A stretch of 64,000 bases of DNA from Microbulbifer sp. HZ11 (GCF_000708675.1 NZ_JELR01000001.1:1240001-1304000), one strand, 5' to 3'. Shown: positions 8,900-18,808, numbered from the stretch's first letter. The notes: generated by a model not told the origin, from the letters alone. Program-made: numbers and translations.

Positions 8900-11680
8900 T
8901 TAAAACTTGGCGCGTACGCCGATGTTGTAGCGAGCCCCATACTGCTGGGCGCTGACCAGCTGATTGGCGAACCGACCGTGACGACGGATGGTTTCTTCAG
9001 TAATGTTCAGCCCCTCCACAAACACGGAGATATCCTCAGTCACATCGTAACTGGCGTTCAGGTCCCACTGGCCGTAGGCTTCATTGAACACAGGCTGCCC
9101 CCCAATCTGGGATTGACGGGTAGCCAGTAGGAAATCATCGCGCCAGTTGTAAGCCAAACGCGCCTGGAATGCGTCTTTCTCGTAGAAGCCGATCAAGTTG
9201 GCGGAGTCGCTCATACCGGTCAGAGCAAACACATTTTCATTGTCGTACACGTCGTATTCGACATCACCATCGACGATGGTTGCATTAAAGATTGCACCAA
9301 ATCCGGTATCACCAAACATATGTTGGACGGCCAGCTCCCAGCCGTAAACCTCAGCATCCTCCAAATTGCCGGGGGTGGCCACATTCCAGGTCACCACCGG
9401 ATCACTCGCATTACCGAGACAAGCCGGGTTTGACCCACTGGCATCAGGGCAGCCCGGGCGCGGGTTAACACTCGGGTCTGTAATCGGATTGCCGTTGACG
9501 TCGGTGATCACACGGTCTTCAAACGTTGCGCCAATAAAGTTCTCAACGTATTTCTTGAAGTAGCCCACAGATGCATAGCTACCCTCGTCGTAGTAGTACT
9601 CTATCGACAGATCAAAGTTATCGGAGGTAATCGGCAACAGACCCGGATTGCCCTGAGAGGCGTTAAACGGGCCGCCGGGACGTGACACATTCAGGGACGT
9701 GGACGGGAACATCGCGGAGATGTCCGCGCGGCTCAAGGTGCGGCTGTAAGAAGCGCGGGCAACAAGTTCCTCACTCAACTCAATACTCGCATCCAGATTC
9801 GGCAGGAAGCGAGTGTAATCCCCTTCCAGAGTATCGGCGCTTGGTGTGTCATCATTGACTTCGCGCAGCTCTTCGTCGTGCCAGTAGCTAAGACCGAGAA
9901 TACCATTCTGGATTGAAGTACCGACCACTTCTGTATCTTCAAATCGCAGCCCGGCGTTCAGGCGAACCGGGTAACCGTTAAATTCGGTTTCGAAATCAGC
10001 CGTAACAAAGGCCGCCAGGGTTTCTTCTTCCACCTTGTTGAAGGTTGGCGTTGCCTCGAAGTACTGACCACTGGCTTTAACTGCCTCAATGAAGTCAGAT
10101 GCCTCATAGTCTGCCAGCAGCGGGAAAAGGCCAGCATTACTGCCAATTTGATCGCCAAAGTCACCCAGCTGCTCAAAGTCGATACCAAGAGATGCCAAGT
10201 CGCCCAGATCTACAAAGGCGAAAGATTGGCTATCGTAGGAATCTACCTGGTAATCCGTACTGGCAATACCAAATTTGATGGTTTTGAGTGCCCCGTCGTC
10301 CAGGTTCTCCCAAGTACCATCCAGTTGGAACTGTTGAATCTGGTTTTCGATTTCCAGCCCCCGCTCCTGAAACAGGTCGGATACGATATTTTCTGGGGCG
10401 AACGCACCACCAGCGAGAGCAGAATCATCGAAGCTGATACCTGGCAAACCGCTACCGCTGGAAAAGTCCGCGGTAATATCCACCAACTTACCCGGGTTTT
10501 TGGTATTCGCGATGGTCTCTGCGGGAATCCCGCCCGGCTGGGAGTGAGAAGTAGAATCGTGCACGTCCAGGCCGAAGCTCAACGATTCGGTTGCATCCCA
10601 TTCGACATTCAAACCGACAGAGTCGTTTTCGGTTACAAACTGATAATTCCACGCCCAGAAATTGAGCTCGTCGTTCAGGACACTCGGGTTAATTACGGTA
10701 CCGTTGCTGTCCGTTACACCGGTGGAGCTGTCAAACCAGACACTAGTCCGGTTCATGGAAATATCTTCGTCGTAGCGGGACGCGGTGTAATCCAGGGTCG
10801 CCGTTACGTTGTCTACCGGCGCAAACTGCACAACCAGCTGCGCATTTTGACGTTCCCGCTGGTGGTCGGCCACGTCTACGTCAAAGGTCCAGGGGGCCCA
10901 ATAAGTGGCTTCCGGGTTTTTATTGCGATCAATGGCCGAAGTGTCGGCCGCACCGTAGTTGGGAACCCAGGCCTGAGTGCTCACCGATTCACTGCGGCTA
11001 TCGCGCACCGCGTGGGACACCGCTACCAGGACACCAAGTTTATCTTCGAAAAAGGTGCTGCTCACCATACTGGCGATTTCCGGAGTGACGGTATCACCTT
11101 TTTCGACACTGGTGTCCATGACACCTTTCACGCTGGCGCTGGCGACAAACCCGTTGTAATCGAATGGCCGTGCGGTCTTGATATTGATGGTGGAGCCGAT
11201 ACCACCGGAGTAAATATCTGCCTTACCGGTTTTAAATACCTCTACGCCACTGACACTTTCCGCAGAAATTTCCGCGAATTTGAAGCTGCGGTTAATACCT
11301 TCAGACTGCAGCGCCGATGAATTCGGCATCTGCCGTCCATTCAGGGTCACCAGATTAAAGTTGGGGCCAAAGCCGCGCACAGTAACCTTATTACCTTCGT
11401 TGTTGCTGCGGTCGATGGATACACCGGTAATTCGCTGTAAGGATTCTGCGAGATTGGTGTCCGGGAATTTACCGATGTCTTCTGCCGAAATCGCGTCCAC
11501 TACGCCGGCGGAGTCGCGCTTGACGTCCATGGCGTTAGTGAGGGATTGACGAATACCGGTCACAGTAATTTCTTCTAGCGCACTGGTGCCGGTTTCCTGG
11601 GCGTAAGCGCCTGCAGAAACAGCCGAGATCACGGCAGCGGACAAGGCGCTCAGGGTGAAGCGCTTGTTATAGATAGGCAT
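8900..11680 (-). CDS. TonB-dependent receptor
   Basis: A complete 926-aa outer-membrane receptor. Signal peptide of about 27 residues ending A-Y-A/Q; plug starting LEEITVTGIRQSL with the NLAESLQRITGVSIDR motif and LNGRQMPN; a 22-strand-type barrel ending in KF, a terminal aromatic as expected for BAM insertion. The open frame begins at 11728, but the ATG at 11680 has a strong GGAGAGAG site and starts the signal peptide. The leader GATGGAGAGAG also precedes the truncated receptor at 2536. It heads the receptor-halogenase-sapC operon. Sequence type and context suggest uptake of a carbohydrate, substrate unknown. The shared upstream palindrome at 11873 may be its operator. Confidence 0.92.
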   Translation of the reverse strand: MPIYNKRFTLSALSAAVISAVSAGAYAQETGTSALEEITVTGIRQSLTNAMDVKRDSAGVVDAISAEDIGKFPDTNLAESLQRITGVSIDRSNNEGNKVTVRGFGPNFNLVTLNGRQMPNSSALQSEGINRSFKFAEISAESVSGVEVFKTGKADIYSGGIGSTINIKTARPFDYNGFVASASVKGVMDTSVEKGDTVTPEIASMVSSTFFEDKLGVLVAVSHAVRDSRSESVSTQAWVPNYGAADTSAIDRNKNPEATYWAPWTFDVDVADHQRERQNAQLVVQFAPVDNVTATLDYTASRYDEDISMNRTSVWFDSSTGVTDSNGTVINPSVLNDELNFWAWNYQFVTENDSVGLNVEWDATESLSFGLDVHDSTSHSQPGGIPAETIANTKNPGKLVDITADFSSGSGLPGISFDDSALAGGAFAPENIVSDLFQERGLEIENQIQQFQLDGTWENLDDGALKTIKFGIASTDYQVDSYDSQSFAFVDLGDLASLGIDFEQLGDFGDQIGSNAGLFPLLADYEASDFIEAVKASGQYFEATPTFNKVEEETLAAFVTADFETEFNGYPVRLNAGLRFEDTEVVGTSIQNGILGLSYWHDEELREVNDDTPSADTLEGDYTRFLPNLDASIELSEELVARASYSRTLSRADISAMFPSTSLNVSRPGGPFNASQGNPGLLPITSDNFDLSIEYYYDEGSYASVGYFKKYVENFIGATFEDRVITDVNGNPITDPSVNPRPGCPDASGSNPACLGNASDPVVTWNVATPGNLEDAEVYGWELAVQHMFGDTGFGAIFNATIVDGDVEYDVYDNENVFALTGMSDSANLIGFYEKDAFQARLAYNWRDDFLLATRQSQIGGQPVFNEAYGQWDLNASYDVTEDISVFVEGLNITEETIRRHGRFANQLVSAQQYGARYNIGVRAKF

Positions 11681-12066
11681 GGATGCTCTCTCTCCATCTG
11701 TAGGCTCGATGCTCAGACTGCACACCAAAGCGGTGACCGAGTTTCGAGCGCTTTTTCATTATTGAGTTGAACCTTCCTCGCGGCCTACCGGGGTGAGCAC
11801 CAGTCATAAAGTGCCCCCCGAGAATAGCCGCGCGCCCATCCTCTGTTTCCTGTGGCGCAATGTCAATATTTAATTGTTAACAATACTCGATAAGTGGTCG
11901 GTCTTGCTGATGCGCACCTCTTCTCCGCAGCTCCCGATAGTCTGTCGGGTAGCGCTTTGGTATCCTTGCCGGCTTGCTTCTTCCGCCCCACCCCGGGGGG
12001 GAACCGAATCCAACCTCCACAGCCAAACCTGACATAACCCACTGATTTAAAAAGAATTTTCTCAAT
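11681..12066. promoter_or_regulatory. Divergent region between receptor and mutS
   Basis: This 386-bp region holds the promoters of the leftward receptor operon and of rightward mutS. It contains the 12-bp palindrome at 11873-11884. No gene is convincing; reading frames entering it from mutS on the minus strand are shadows. Confidence 0.55.
11873..11884. promoter_or_regulatory. Palindromic operator candidate ATTGTTAACAAT
   Basis: Identical to the 12-mer at 2706-2717. It lies 193 bp upstream of the second receptor's ATG and about the same distance from mutS. The repeat of an exact 12-bp palindrome before two receptor genes, at 170 and 193 bp, supports a common regulator. Confidence 0.5.
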
Positions 12067-14739
12067 ATGCCCGCAACAGCCGCCAAAACCGCCAAGCCCG
12101 AACATACGCCGATGATGGCCCAGTACCTGAAGATCAAGGCTGAGCATCCCCAGGAGCTGGTGTTTTACCGCATGGGCGACTTCTACGAGCTGTTTTACGA
12201 CGACGCCAAGCGCGCGTCTGAGCTGCTGGATGTGACCCTGACCGCCCGCGGCAAGTCTGGCGGTCAGCCGATTCCCATGGCGGGGATTCCCTATCACGCG
12301 GCCGAGGGCTACCTGGCGCGGCTGATCAAGGCCGGGGTCTCCGTGGCGATCGCCGAGCAGATTGGCGATCCGGCCACCTCGAAAGGTCCGGTGGAGCGCA
12401 AGGTGGTGCGCATTGTCACCCCGGGTACGGTGACCGATGAGGCGCTGCTGAACGAGCGTCGGGACAACCTGCTGGCTGCGACCGTGCTCGTGGGCGAGAA
12501 ATTCGGCCTGGCACTGCTGGATGTGGGCACCGGCCACTTTGCCGTGCAGGAAGTCGAAACCCTGGAAGCCCTGGCGGAACAGGTACAGCGCTACAGCCCA
12601 ACTGAACTGCTGGTTTCCGAAGACCTCACCCTGCCCGCGGAAATCGAGCGCCGCCCGGGTATGCGCCGCCGTGCGCCCTGGGAATTCGACCTGGAAAGCG
12701 CCCTGCGCCTGCTGAACCGCCAGTTCGGCACTATGGATCTGGAAGCCTTTGGCTGCAGCCATATGCACGCCGCGCTGTGTGCCGCCGGTTGCCTGCTGCA
12801 ATACGCCCGCGATACCCAGCGCACGGAGCTGCCCCATATCCGCACCCTGCGCACCGAACGCAGCGAAGACACCGTGGCCCTGGATCCCGCCAGTCGCCGC
12901 AACCTGGAAATCGATACCAATCTGAACGGCGGTGACGACAACACCCTGCTGTCCGTATTCGACGCCTGTAAAACCGCTATGGGCAGCCGCCTGTTGCGCC
13001 GCTGGCTGAACAATCCCCTGCGCAACCTGCACACGCTGCAGCAACGCCAGCAGGCGATCACCGCACTGATCGAGGACTACCGCTTCGAGCCTCTGCGAGA
13101 AGCCCTGAAACCCATCGGCGATATGGAGCGCATCCTCGGCCGCCTGGCCCTGCGCTCCGCCCGTCCGCGGGATCTGTCGCGCCTGGGTATGTCCCTGTCC
13201 CAGTTCCCCGAACTGCAACGTCAATTGTCTGAAGCCGATGCCGGCCTGCTGAAACAGCTCAGCCAGGAAATGGGTGAGTGGCCACAAACCGTGGCACTAC
13301 TGGAACGCGCGGTGGTGGAGAACCCACCGGTGGTGCTGCGCGATGGCGGTGTGATCGCGGACGGCTTTGACGAGGAATTGGACGAGCTGCGCGGTATCAG
13401 CGAGAACGCCGGCGACTATCTTGTACAACTGGAAGTGCGCGAGAAAGAACGCACCGGGATCCCAACGTTAAAGGTCGGTTACAACCGGGTGCACGGTTAC
13501 TTTATCGAGATCAGCCGCGGCCAGAGTGACAAAGCGCCGGCGGACTATATCCGCCGCCAGACCCTGAAAAACGCCGAGCGTTTTATCACTCCCGAGCTGA
13601 AAGAGTTCGAAGACAAGGCGCTCTCTGCCAAGAGTCGCGCTCTGGCCCGGGAGAAGTTCCTGTACGAGGAACTGCTCACCACCCTGAACGAATCGCTCGC
13701 AGCACTGCAGACCGCCGCCGCCGCGGTGTCCCAGCTGGACGTACTGGCAAATATGGCCGAACGCGCCGATCAACTGCGCCTGATCCAGCCGGAACTGAGC
13801 GAGGAACCCGGCATCCACGTGGAAGGCGGCCGCCACCCGGTGGTGGAACAGGTGCTGGACGACCCGTTTGTGGCCAACGATATCGAGCTGCACGAAAGCC
13901 GCCGCATGCTGGTGATCACCGGCCCGAATATGGGTGGTAAATCGACATACATGCGACAGACTGCGCTGATCGCCCTGCTCGCCCACTGCGGCAGCTTCGT
14001 ACCCGCCGACAGCGCACGCATCGGTTTGCTGGACCGGATCTTTACCCGTATCGGCAGCGCCGACGACCTGGCCGGCGGCCGCTCCACCTTTATGGTGGAA
14101 ATGACCGAGACTGCGAATATCCTGCGCAATGCCAGCGAGCACAGCCTGATCCTGATGGACGAGATCGGCCGCGGCACCAGTACCTACGACGGCCTCTCCC
14201 TGGCCTGGGCCTGTGCCCATTTCCTCGCCGACAAGGTACGCGCCTTTACCCTGTTCGCCACCCACTATTTCGAACTGACCGAACTGCCGGAACAGTGCCC
14301 GGATGCGGCCAATATCCACCTGAATGCCACCGAACACGGGGACTCCATCGTGTTCCTGCACCGTATTCAGGAGGGCCCCGCATCCAAGAGCTACGGTCTG
14401 CAGGTGGCCAAGCTTGCGGGAATTCCGCAGGAAGTTCTGGAGGAAGCCAAGGCACGGCTGGCCGCGCTGGAAGCGGGGCATACCACTCGCGACTCAGGTC
14501 CGGGCGCCCCCCGGCAGCAGGCTGTTACCGACCCGGCCCCGGAGCCCACTCCCGTACCGGCTCCTGCTCCGGAGACAAAAGCCCCGGCACCCCAACCAAG
14601 GCCCGCCGCCCCCGCACAGGTCGACCTGTTCGGCAGCGCCCCGCACCCCGCGGTAGAGGCCCTGGAAGGACTGGACCCGGATGACCTGACCCCGCGCCAG
14701 GCGCTGGAGCAGCTCTACGCCCTGCGCAAACTGTTATAA
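12067..14739 (+). CDS. mutS: DNA mismatch repair protein MutS
   Basis: Recognises mispairs and small loops and recruits MutL. The 890-aa protein has the N-terminal mismatch-binding domain with the Phe-x-Glu motif region ([18 protein letters not shown]), the lever and clamp core, the Walker A box GPNMGGKST (from residue 619), the Walker [17 protein letters not shown] and the ATPase [13 protein letters not shown]. It is longer than E. coli MutS (853 aa) because of a Pro/Ala-rich linker at about residues 805-855, before the C-terminal tetramerisation helix ending [13 protein letters not shown] weak ribosome site precedes the ATG. fdxA follows, as in Pseudomonas. Confidence 0.97.
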   Translation: MPATAAKTAKPEHTPMMAQYLKIKAEHPQELVFYRMGDFYELFYDDAKRASELLDVTLTARGKSGGQPIPMAGIPYHAAEGYLARLIKAGVSVAIAEQIGDPATSKGPVERKVVRIVTPGTVTDEALLNERRDNLLAATVLVGEKFGLALLDVGTGHFAVQEVETLEALAEQVQRYSPTELLVSEDLTLPAEIERRPGMRRRAPWEFDLESALRLLNRQFGTMDLEAFGCSHMHAALCAAGCLLQYARDTQRTELPHIRTLRTERSEDTVALDPASRRNLEIDTNLNGGDDNTLLSVFDACKTAMGSRLLRRWLNNPLRNLHTLQQRQQAITALIEDYRFEPLREALKPIGDMERILGRLALRSARPRDLSRLGMSLSQFPELQRQLSEADAGLLKQLSQEMGEWPQTVALLERAVVENPPVVLRDGGVIADGFDEELDELRGISENAGDYLVQLEVREKERTGIPTLKVGYNRVHGYFIEISRGQSDKAPADYIRRQTLKNAERFITPELKEFEDKALSAKSRALAREKFLYEELLTTLNESLAALQTAAAAVSQLDVLANMAERADQLRLIQPELSEEPGIHVEGGRHPVVEQVLDDPFVANDIELHESRRMLVITGPNMGGKSTYMRQTALIALLAHCGSFVPADSARIGLLDRIFTRIGSADDLAGGRSTFMVEMTETANILRNASEHSLILMDEIGRGTSTYDGLSLAWACAHFLADKVRAFTLFATHYFELTELPEQCPDAANIHLNATEHGDSIVFLHRIQEGPASKSYGLQVAKLAGIPQEVLEEAKARLAALEAGHTTRDSGPGAPRQQAVTDPAPEPTPVPAPAPETKAPAPQPRPAAPAQVDLFGSAPHPAVEALEGLDPDDLTPRQALEQLYALRKLL

Positions 14740-14881
14740 GCACCCAACCAATTCGACTCAAAAGCCACTACAATTCGCGCCAGTTATTGCTAAAATCCGC
14801 AGCTTTCAAGAATAAGGTCCGGTTCCGGCACGCGGAGCCGACCGGGCAGCGGCGACGCATCAGCATTATCGAGGGACAAGC

Positions 14882-15205
14882 ATGACATTCGTAATTGGGG
14901 AAAACTGCATCAAGTGCAAATACACCGACTGTGTGGAAGTTTGCCCGGTAGACTGCTTCTACGAAGGCCCCAACTTTCTGGTGATCCACCCGGACGAGTG
15001 CATCGACTGCGCCCTGTGTGAGCCGGAATGCCCGGCCAACGCCATCTTCTCCGAGGACGAAGTGCCGGACGATCAGCAGGAATATATCGAGCTCAATGCC
15101 GAGCTTTCTGAGGTGTGGCCAAACATCACTGAAAAGAAAGATCCCCTGCCGGATGCGGAAGAGTGGGATGGGAAGACAGGGAAATTACAGTACCTGGAGC
15201 GATAG
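14882..15205 (+). CDS. fdxA: 7Fe ferredoxin FdxA
   Basis: A 107-aa cytoplasmic electron carrier with one [3Fe-4S] and one [4Fe-4S] cluster. Cysteines are placed as in Azotobacter-type Fd[19 protein letters not shown] near the N-terminus and [16 protein letters not shown] in the middle, followed by an acidic C-terminal half. It lies downstream of mutS, the standard gammaproteobacterial arrangement, and is followed by a strong terminator. No redox partner is encoded nearby. Confidence 0.96.
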   Translation: MTFVIGENCIKCKYTDCVEVCPVDCFYEGPNFLVIHPDECIDCALCEPECPANAIFSEDEVPDDQQEYIELNAELSEVWPNITEKKDPLPDAEEWDGKTGKLQYLER

Positions 15206-15224
15206 GCCCCGCGTTAACTTCAAT

Positions 15225-15254
15225 AAAAAAGCCGTCTTCCGAGACGGCTTTTTT
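15225..15254 (+). terminator. Rho-independent terminator after fdxA
   Basis: GCCGTCT and AGACGGC form a perfect stem around TCCG, flanked by six A before and six T after. It ends fdxA, and because of the A-tract it can also act leftward on the convergent gene at 15299. Confidence 0.9.
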
Positions 15255-15298
15255 GTTCGTGAAAAATATCCGCGCACTCATACGCAATTGGCCCGACA

Positions 15299-15835
15299 TC
15301 AGTCCGGCGTTATCCCCAACAAGGCAGCGGCATGACTCAATTCCGCAGACAGCCCGCCAACCGCCAGCGCCTCTAGAATTTCCGCATCACTGGCACCCGC
15401 CTCCCGGGCGGTATTAACCACCTTATCGCCGTGATCATGGGGTCTGCTATTTCCGTGGCGGGCGACCTCCAGTAAAGCGTGTTCTTTCTCGTTGTAATGG
15501 GCGTGATCCGGATCTGTGCGGATGCGAAGCACCTCATGGGGGTCAACGCCCAGCTTCTGTAACAGGGTGCTGTGCTGAGAAATACCGTAATCACTGTGCT
15601 CGTCTGATGCGATCATCAGAGCGATCCCCTCCTTGAGCCTTGGCGAAAGGTGCCCGGTCAGCATCACATGTTGGTACCTGTCCCAGAGCTGGGTCAAGAT
15701 GGTCGGATTATTGGCATAAGCGCGGAACAGGTTGGGCACAGAACCCAATTGAGTGCGAACATCGTCGAATACCGCCGTCACCTGCGCTTCATTTGGTATT
15801 CCTGTCGTGTTGCTGACCAAAGGCATATTACTCAT
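15299..15835 (-). CDS. Carboxymuconolactone decarboxylase/AhpD-like protein lacking cysteines
   Basis: A 178-aa all-helical protein of the CMD/AhpD-like superfamily. The core helix has the pattern ALMIASDEHSDYGISQHS, which aligns with the AhpD pattern Cys-x-Tyr-Cys-x3-His. Here both cysteines are replaced (Ser and Gly) and His is kept. A peroxidase or disulfide-reductase activity of the AhpD kind is therefore unlikely; a decarboxylase or non-catalytic role is possible. The ATG at 15835 has an AGGAGGG site 8-9 bp upstream; the GTG at 15841 is too close to it. It is a single gene between fdxA and dinB. Function unknown. Confidence 0.7.
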   Translation of the reverse strand: MSNMPLVSNTTGIPNEAQVTAVFDDVRTQLGSVPNLFRAYANNPTILTQLWDRYQHVMLTGHLSPRLKEGIALMIASDEHSDYGISQHSTLLQKLGVDPHEVLRIRTDPDHAHYNEKEHALLEVARHGNSRPHDHGDKVVNTAREAGASDAEILEALAVGGLSAELSHAAALLGITPD

Positions 15836-15909
15836 ATCCACCTCCCTCCTGGGCTGCGAGCAGCAAAGAATCTGGTTGGCTGCGCCAAAATACTGGATAT
15901 AATTCCAGC

Positions 15910-16992
15910 ATGCGTAAAATCATCCACTGTGACTGCGATTGCTTCTACGCCTCCGTAGAGATGCGGGACGACCCCAATTTACGAGGGCGCCCGATCGCCG
16001 TGGGCGGAGCCAGTGATCGCAGGGGCGTCATCTCCACCTGCAACTACGAGGCACGCAGTTTCGGTGTGCGCTCGGCAATGCCGACGGCACACGCCAAAAA
16101 GCTGTGCCCTGATCTGATTGTAGTGCCGGGCAACATGAAAAAATATCGGGAAGTGAGCGCTCAGATAAGGGACATATTCCTACTTTATACCGACGCGATA
16201 GAACCACTATCCCTTGATGAGGCCTATCTTGACGTAACCGGTAGCTCCCACTGCAATGGCAGTGCAACTTTGATCGCCAGAGAGATTCGCGCACGGGTTC
16301 GCAAAGAGTTGGGAATCACTATCTCTGCGGGGGTGGCCCCCAATAAATTTCTCGCCAAGATCGCCAGCGACTGGCAAAAACCCGATGGACTAACCGTCAT
16401 TCACCCCGATGCGGTGGAAGACTTTGTTCTACGACTCCCCATAAAAAAAATACACGGCGTCGGGCGCGTAACGGCAGAAAGAATGCAACGCGAGGGAATT
16501 CGTACCTGCAGCGATTTACGGCGATTTACTCTGGTGGAAATGGTGCAGAAGTACGGCAAGTTCGGTAATCGCCTGTTTCACTTGTGCCGGGGTATCGATG
16601 AGAGGCCGGTGTCTAGTGATAGCTCCCGCAAAAGTGTCAGTGTGGAGTGCACGTTTAGCGAAGACCTTGGGCAGTTTGAAGCCTGGCAGGAAGAGATGGT
16701 AAACCTGTTCGGGCGCTTGCAGGAACGGCTGGAAAAACTCGGAGACCGCTATGAGATAGCCGGCGCAATCGTCAAGGTAAAGTATGCCGACTTCAGTCAA
16801 TCCACACACGAACGATCGAGCAAAGCAGGCCGCATCAGCGAGTTCAACCAACTGCTCCAGCAGTGTTGGGAAAAGCGCAGCGACCCGATTCGGCTACTTG
16901 GGGTGGGAATCAAACTCAAAGATTTGCGCGCCGAATTAGGCCCAGAGCAATTGCCGCTTCCCTTGCGATACCGGTCATCCCTCAGCACCTGA
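15910..16992 (+). CDS. dinB: DNA polymerase IV
   Basis: A Y-family translesion polymerase (360 aa) of the SOS response that extends past lesions and mispaired ends. It has the metal-binding start IIHCDCDCFYASVEMRDDP, the catalytic SLDEAYLDVT, the helix-hairpin-helix region (KIHGVGRVTAERM) and a little-finger domain. It ends in LPLRYRSS and lacks a clear beta-clamp box, though QLPLPLRY (residues about 347-354) may serve as one. The gene diverges from the AhpD-like gene with 74 bp between starts. I do not see an unambiguous LexA box. Confidence 0.95.
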   Translation: MRKIIHCDCDCFYASVEMRDDPNLRGRPIAVGGASDRRGVISTCNYEARSFGVRSAMPTAHAKKLCPDLIVVPGNMKKYREVSAQIRDIFLLYTDAIEPLSLDEAYLDVTGSSHCNGSATLIAREIRARVRKELGITISAGVAPNKFLAKIASDWQKPDGLTVIHPDAVEDFVLRLPIKKIHGVGRVTAERMQREGIRTCSDLRRFTLVEMVQKYGKFGNRLFHLCRGIDERPVSSDSSRKSVSVECTFSEDLGQFEAWQEEMVNLFGRLQERLEKLGDRYEIAGAIVKVKYADFSQSTHERSSKAGRISEFNQLLQQCWEKRSDPIRLLGVGIKLKDLRAELGPEQLPLPLRYRSSLST

Positions 16993-17169
16993 AACTGCTC
17001 ACTTTTCAGTCTACTGCCGCGCCTCTACTATCACCATAAAGGGGCCAGCAGTGAGGTTTTGACGCCAATCCTTGCGTCTTTTCAAACACGGAACCTTTCC
17101 GCAAGATACCGGTCCAGCCACCCCGAGCTATACTCCCAACACGGTCCTCAAAGCAGTTTCACACAGTTT

Positions 17170-17490
17170 ATGAAGCGTGTTCTCCCCAGCGCCTTTGTCG
17201 GTTGGTTTCTCAATTACGCGCGTAAACTAAAGCACCCACAGTTATTCAAGTGGATTTGCGCTCTGTTTCTGATCGACCTGATCATTCCAGATTTTGTGCC
17301 ATTTGTGGATGAGATTCTACTGGGGCTTGGAACGATATTTTTGGCCTCGTGGCGCAAAAGTCGTGAGGAACTCCGAGACCCACCAGAACGCGATGAAAAA
17401 ATTGTAAAAGGGAGCACAGAAAAGGCCACAAGCCAAAAAAGCAGCGCATATACGACGTCTGCAGAAAATACAAAGTACGGAAAACACTGA
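17170..17490 (+). CDS. Small membrane protein of unknown function
   Basis: A 106-aa protein if started at the ATG at 17170; the frame is open from a TTG at 17059 (143 aa), with a weak ribosome site at either. Residues about 20-60 contain one or two hydrophobic segments (WICALFLIDLIIPDFVPFVDEILLGLGTIFLA), followed by a charged tail rich in Arg, Glu and Lys. The proline-containing hydrophobic hairpin followed by a basic stretch suggests an inner-membrane protein with a cytoplasmic tail. I do not recognise the family firmly. It lies alone between dinB and the sigma-factor pair. Confidence 0.55.
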   Translation: MKRVLPSAFVGWFLNYARKLKHPQLFKWICALFLIDLIIPDFVPFVDEILLGLGTIFLASWRKSREELRDPPERDEKIVKGSTEKATSQKSSAYTTSAENTKYGKH

Positions 17491-17642
17491 GTCAGAGAGT
17501 GGTATTCGCCGAATAAACACCGCGGCGAAATAACGTTAACAGAAGATTTACTGGTTCATCGATGTACTCCCGAACAGGAACTTTCGGGGGGTGTGCAACC
17601 GAGTAAGTGACAATGGGAATTGGAGCCAAGGAGGCAGATCCC

Positions 17643-18341
17643 ATGTTTGCGGAGAAGTTGTACAGTCTCAGTGATGAAGACTTACTGCAACAGTATTGCA
17701 GTACGCGTAATCCAAAAGCTTTTCGTGAAATCTACCAGCGCTACAAAGACCCTCTGTTTCGCTACTGCGCCCAGATGAATCTAGAGCGGTGCGTGTCCTT
17801 AATGGAAGAGTTCTGGCTCAACCTGTTGCAGGAGCCACCGACATTGCACGGACAACGCCTGAAAAACTGGCTCTACACCCGCCTGAACAAAGCGCTCAAC
17901 TCCACGCGCTCCGGCCAAACAGAGCAGCAGTCCACAACAGGCTCAACATTGCAGTCCACCTTCGAAGCCTCCGATGTGCTCAGTGCGGTACAGCAACTGC
18001 CTCACCGGCAACGCAATATTTTCCTGTTGTTTAATGAGTGCAACCTATCACTTGCCACCATTGCGGACATAGAGCGGATATCTCTTGCTACCTGCCGACA
18101 GGAACTGGCGGACGGCCGACAATCGGTTACTTTCAATCTTCACGGCAGTAGCCGGAAGCCCTGGAAATCCAGTGTAACGCGCGCCCGAGAGGCTGCGGAA
18201 ATGGAGCCAACCCCACAGGTTTCAGAAAAGCCGCGCCAGCCCAGAGCGCGCTTCCCATGGGGCACACGAAAAGGTACCACGAACACAGCCACCGGCACTC
18301 CGTCCACAGTGAATTCACCTGTTGAGGCAGCGCGAGCATGA
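17643..18341 (+). CDS. ECF-type RNA polymerase sigma factor
   Basis: A 232-aa sigma-70 family protein. Region 2 is visible (DEDLLQQYCSTRNPKAFREIYQRYKDPLFRYC), as is a region 4 with helix-turn-helix (QLPHRQRNIFLLFNECNLSLATIADIERIS). A basic, Pro/Thr-rich tail of about 60 residues after region 4 is unusual. The ATG at 17643 has a near-perfect AAGGAGG site 8 bp upstream; the ATG at 17607 lacks one. The next gene overlaps by ATGA, which implies translational coupling and suggests that it encodes the partner or anti-sigma protein. Its regulon is unknown. Confidence 0.75.
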   Translation: MFAEKLYSLSDEDLLQQYCSTRNPKAFREIYQRYKDPLFRYCAQMNLERCVSLMEEFWLNLLQEPPTLHGQRLKNWLYTRLNKALNSTRSGQTEQQSTTGSTLQSTFEASDVLSAVQQLPHRQRNIFLLFNECNLSLATIADIERISLATCRQELADGRQSVTFNLHGSSRKPWKSSVTRAREAAEMEPTPQVSEKPRQPRARFPWGTRKGTTNTATGTPSTVNSPVEAARA

Positions 18342-18808
18342 GTAAACACTGGGAAGTATCGTATAAACGCGCCATAGCGGAGGTGCGGACACCCACCGCA
18401 CTGGACGAGAAAGTGCTTGAGCGCATTCGCGGGGTTAAGGCCCTTCGCCCGATTCGTCCACCGCAGAAGCACAGTGGCCTGCTCTCCAAGGCAGCATCCA
18501 GTTTTAGCGCGCTGGCAATCGTAGTGGTTTTACTGCATCCAGCCCAGTACATAGGTGCCGCCCCCGGCCAGATCGTACCGGAAAGCGCTCAGACGGGGAG
18601 CCGGGGACTGGAACGCTACCGGGCAAAACCCGGCACGATAGTGGATACCAAATCTGATCGCTGGCACGCACTGCGGACTGAGGTAGACGCCGGAAGTTAT
18701 ACGCAACTATGCGCTCAGTGGCGCCGTGAACAGCGCTCCAATACCAGCGACTCCCTACCCGCGGATTTAGCCAGCAAGGCCCGACAGCATTGTCGAATCC
18801 TGCCTTGA
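18338..18808 (+). CDS. Membrane protein coupled to the sigma factor, possible anti-sigma
   Basis: A 156-aa protein overlapping the sigma gene by 4 bp (ATGA). Residues 1-45 are basic and cytoplasmic-looking; residues about 46-70 form one transmembrane helix (SFSALAIVVVLLHPAQYIG); the remainder would be periplasmic, with two Cys (residues about 129 and 152) that could form a disulfide. This topology fits an anti-sigma factor or a target of the sigma, but I see no zinc-binding ZAS motif and no known family. Function is inferred from coupling only. Confidence 0.6.
   Translation: MSKHWEVSYKRAIAEVRTPTALDEKVLERIRGVKALRPIRPPQKHSGLLSKAASSFSALAIVVVLLHPAQYIGAAPGQIVPESAQTGSRGLERYRAKPGTIVDTKSDRWHALRTEVDAGSYTQLCAQWRREQRSNTSDSLPADLASKARQHCRILP

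Noticed and set aside
10148..11320. 390-codon plus-strand ORF opposite the second TonB receptor
   Set aside because: It lies wholly inside the receptor gene and shows no recognisable family or signal.
11863..13287. 474-codon minus-strand ORF opposite mutS
   Set aside because: Shadow of mutS; composition (Gln/Gly/His-rich) is typical of an antisense frame.
15206..15298. RsmZ-like small RNA next to fdxA, as in Pseudomonas
   Set aside because: Only a 30-bp terminator is present; I see no series of GGA-containing hairpins.
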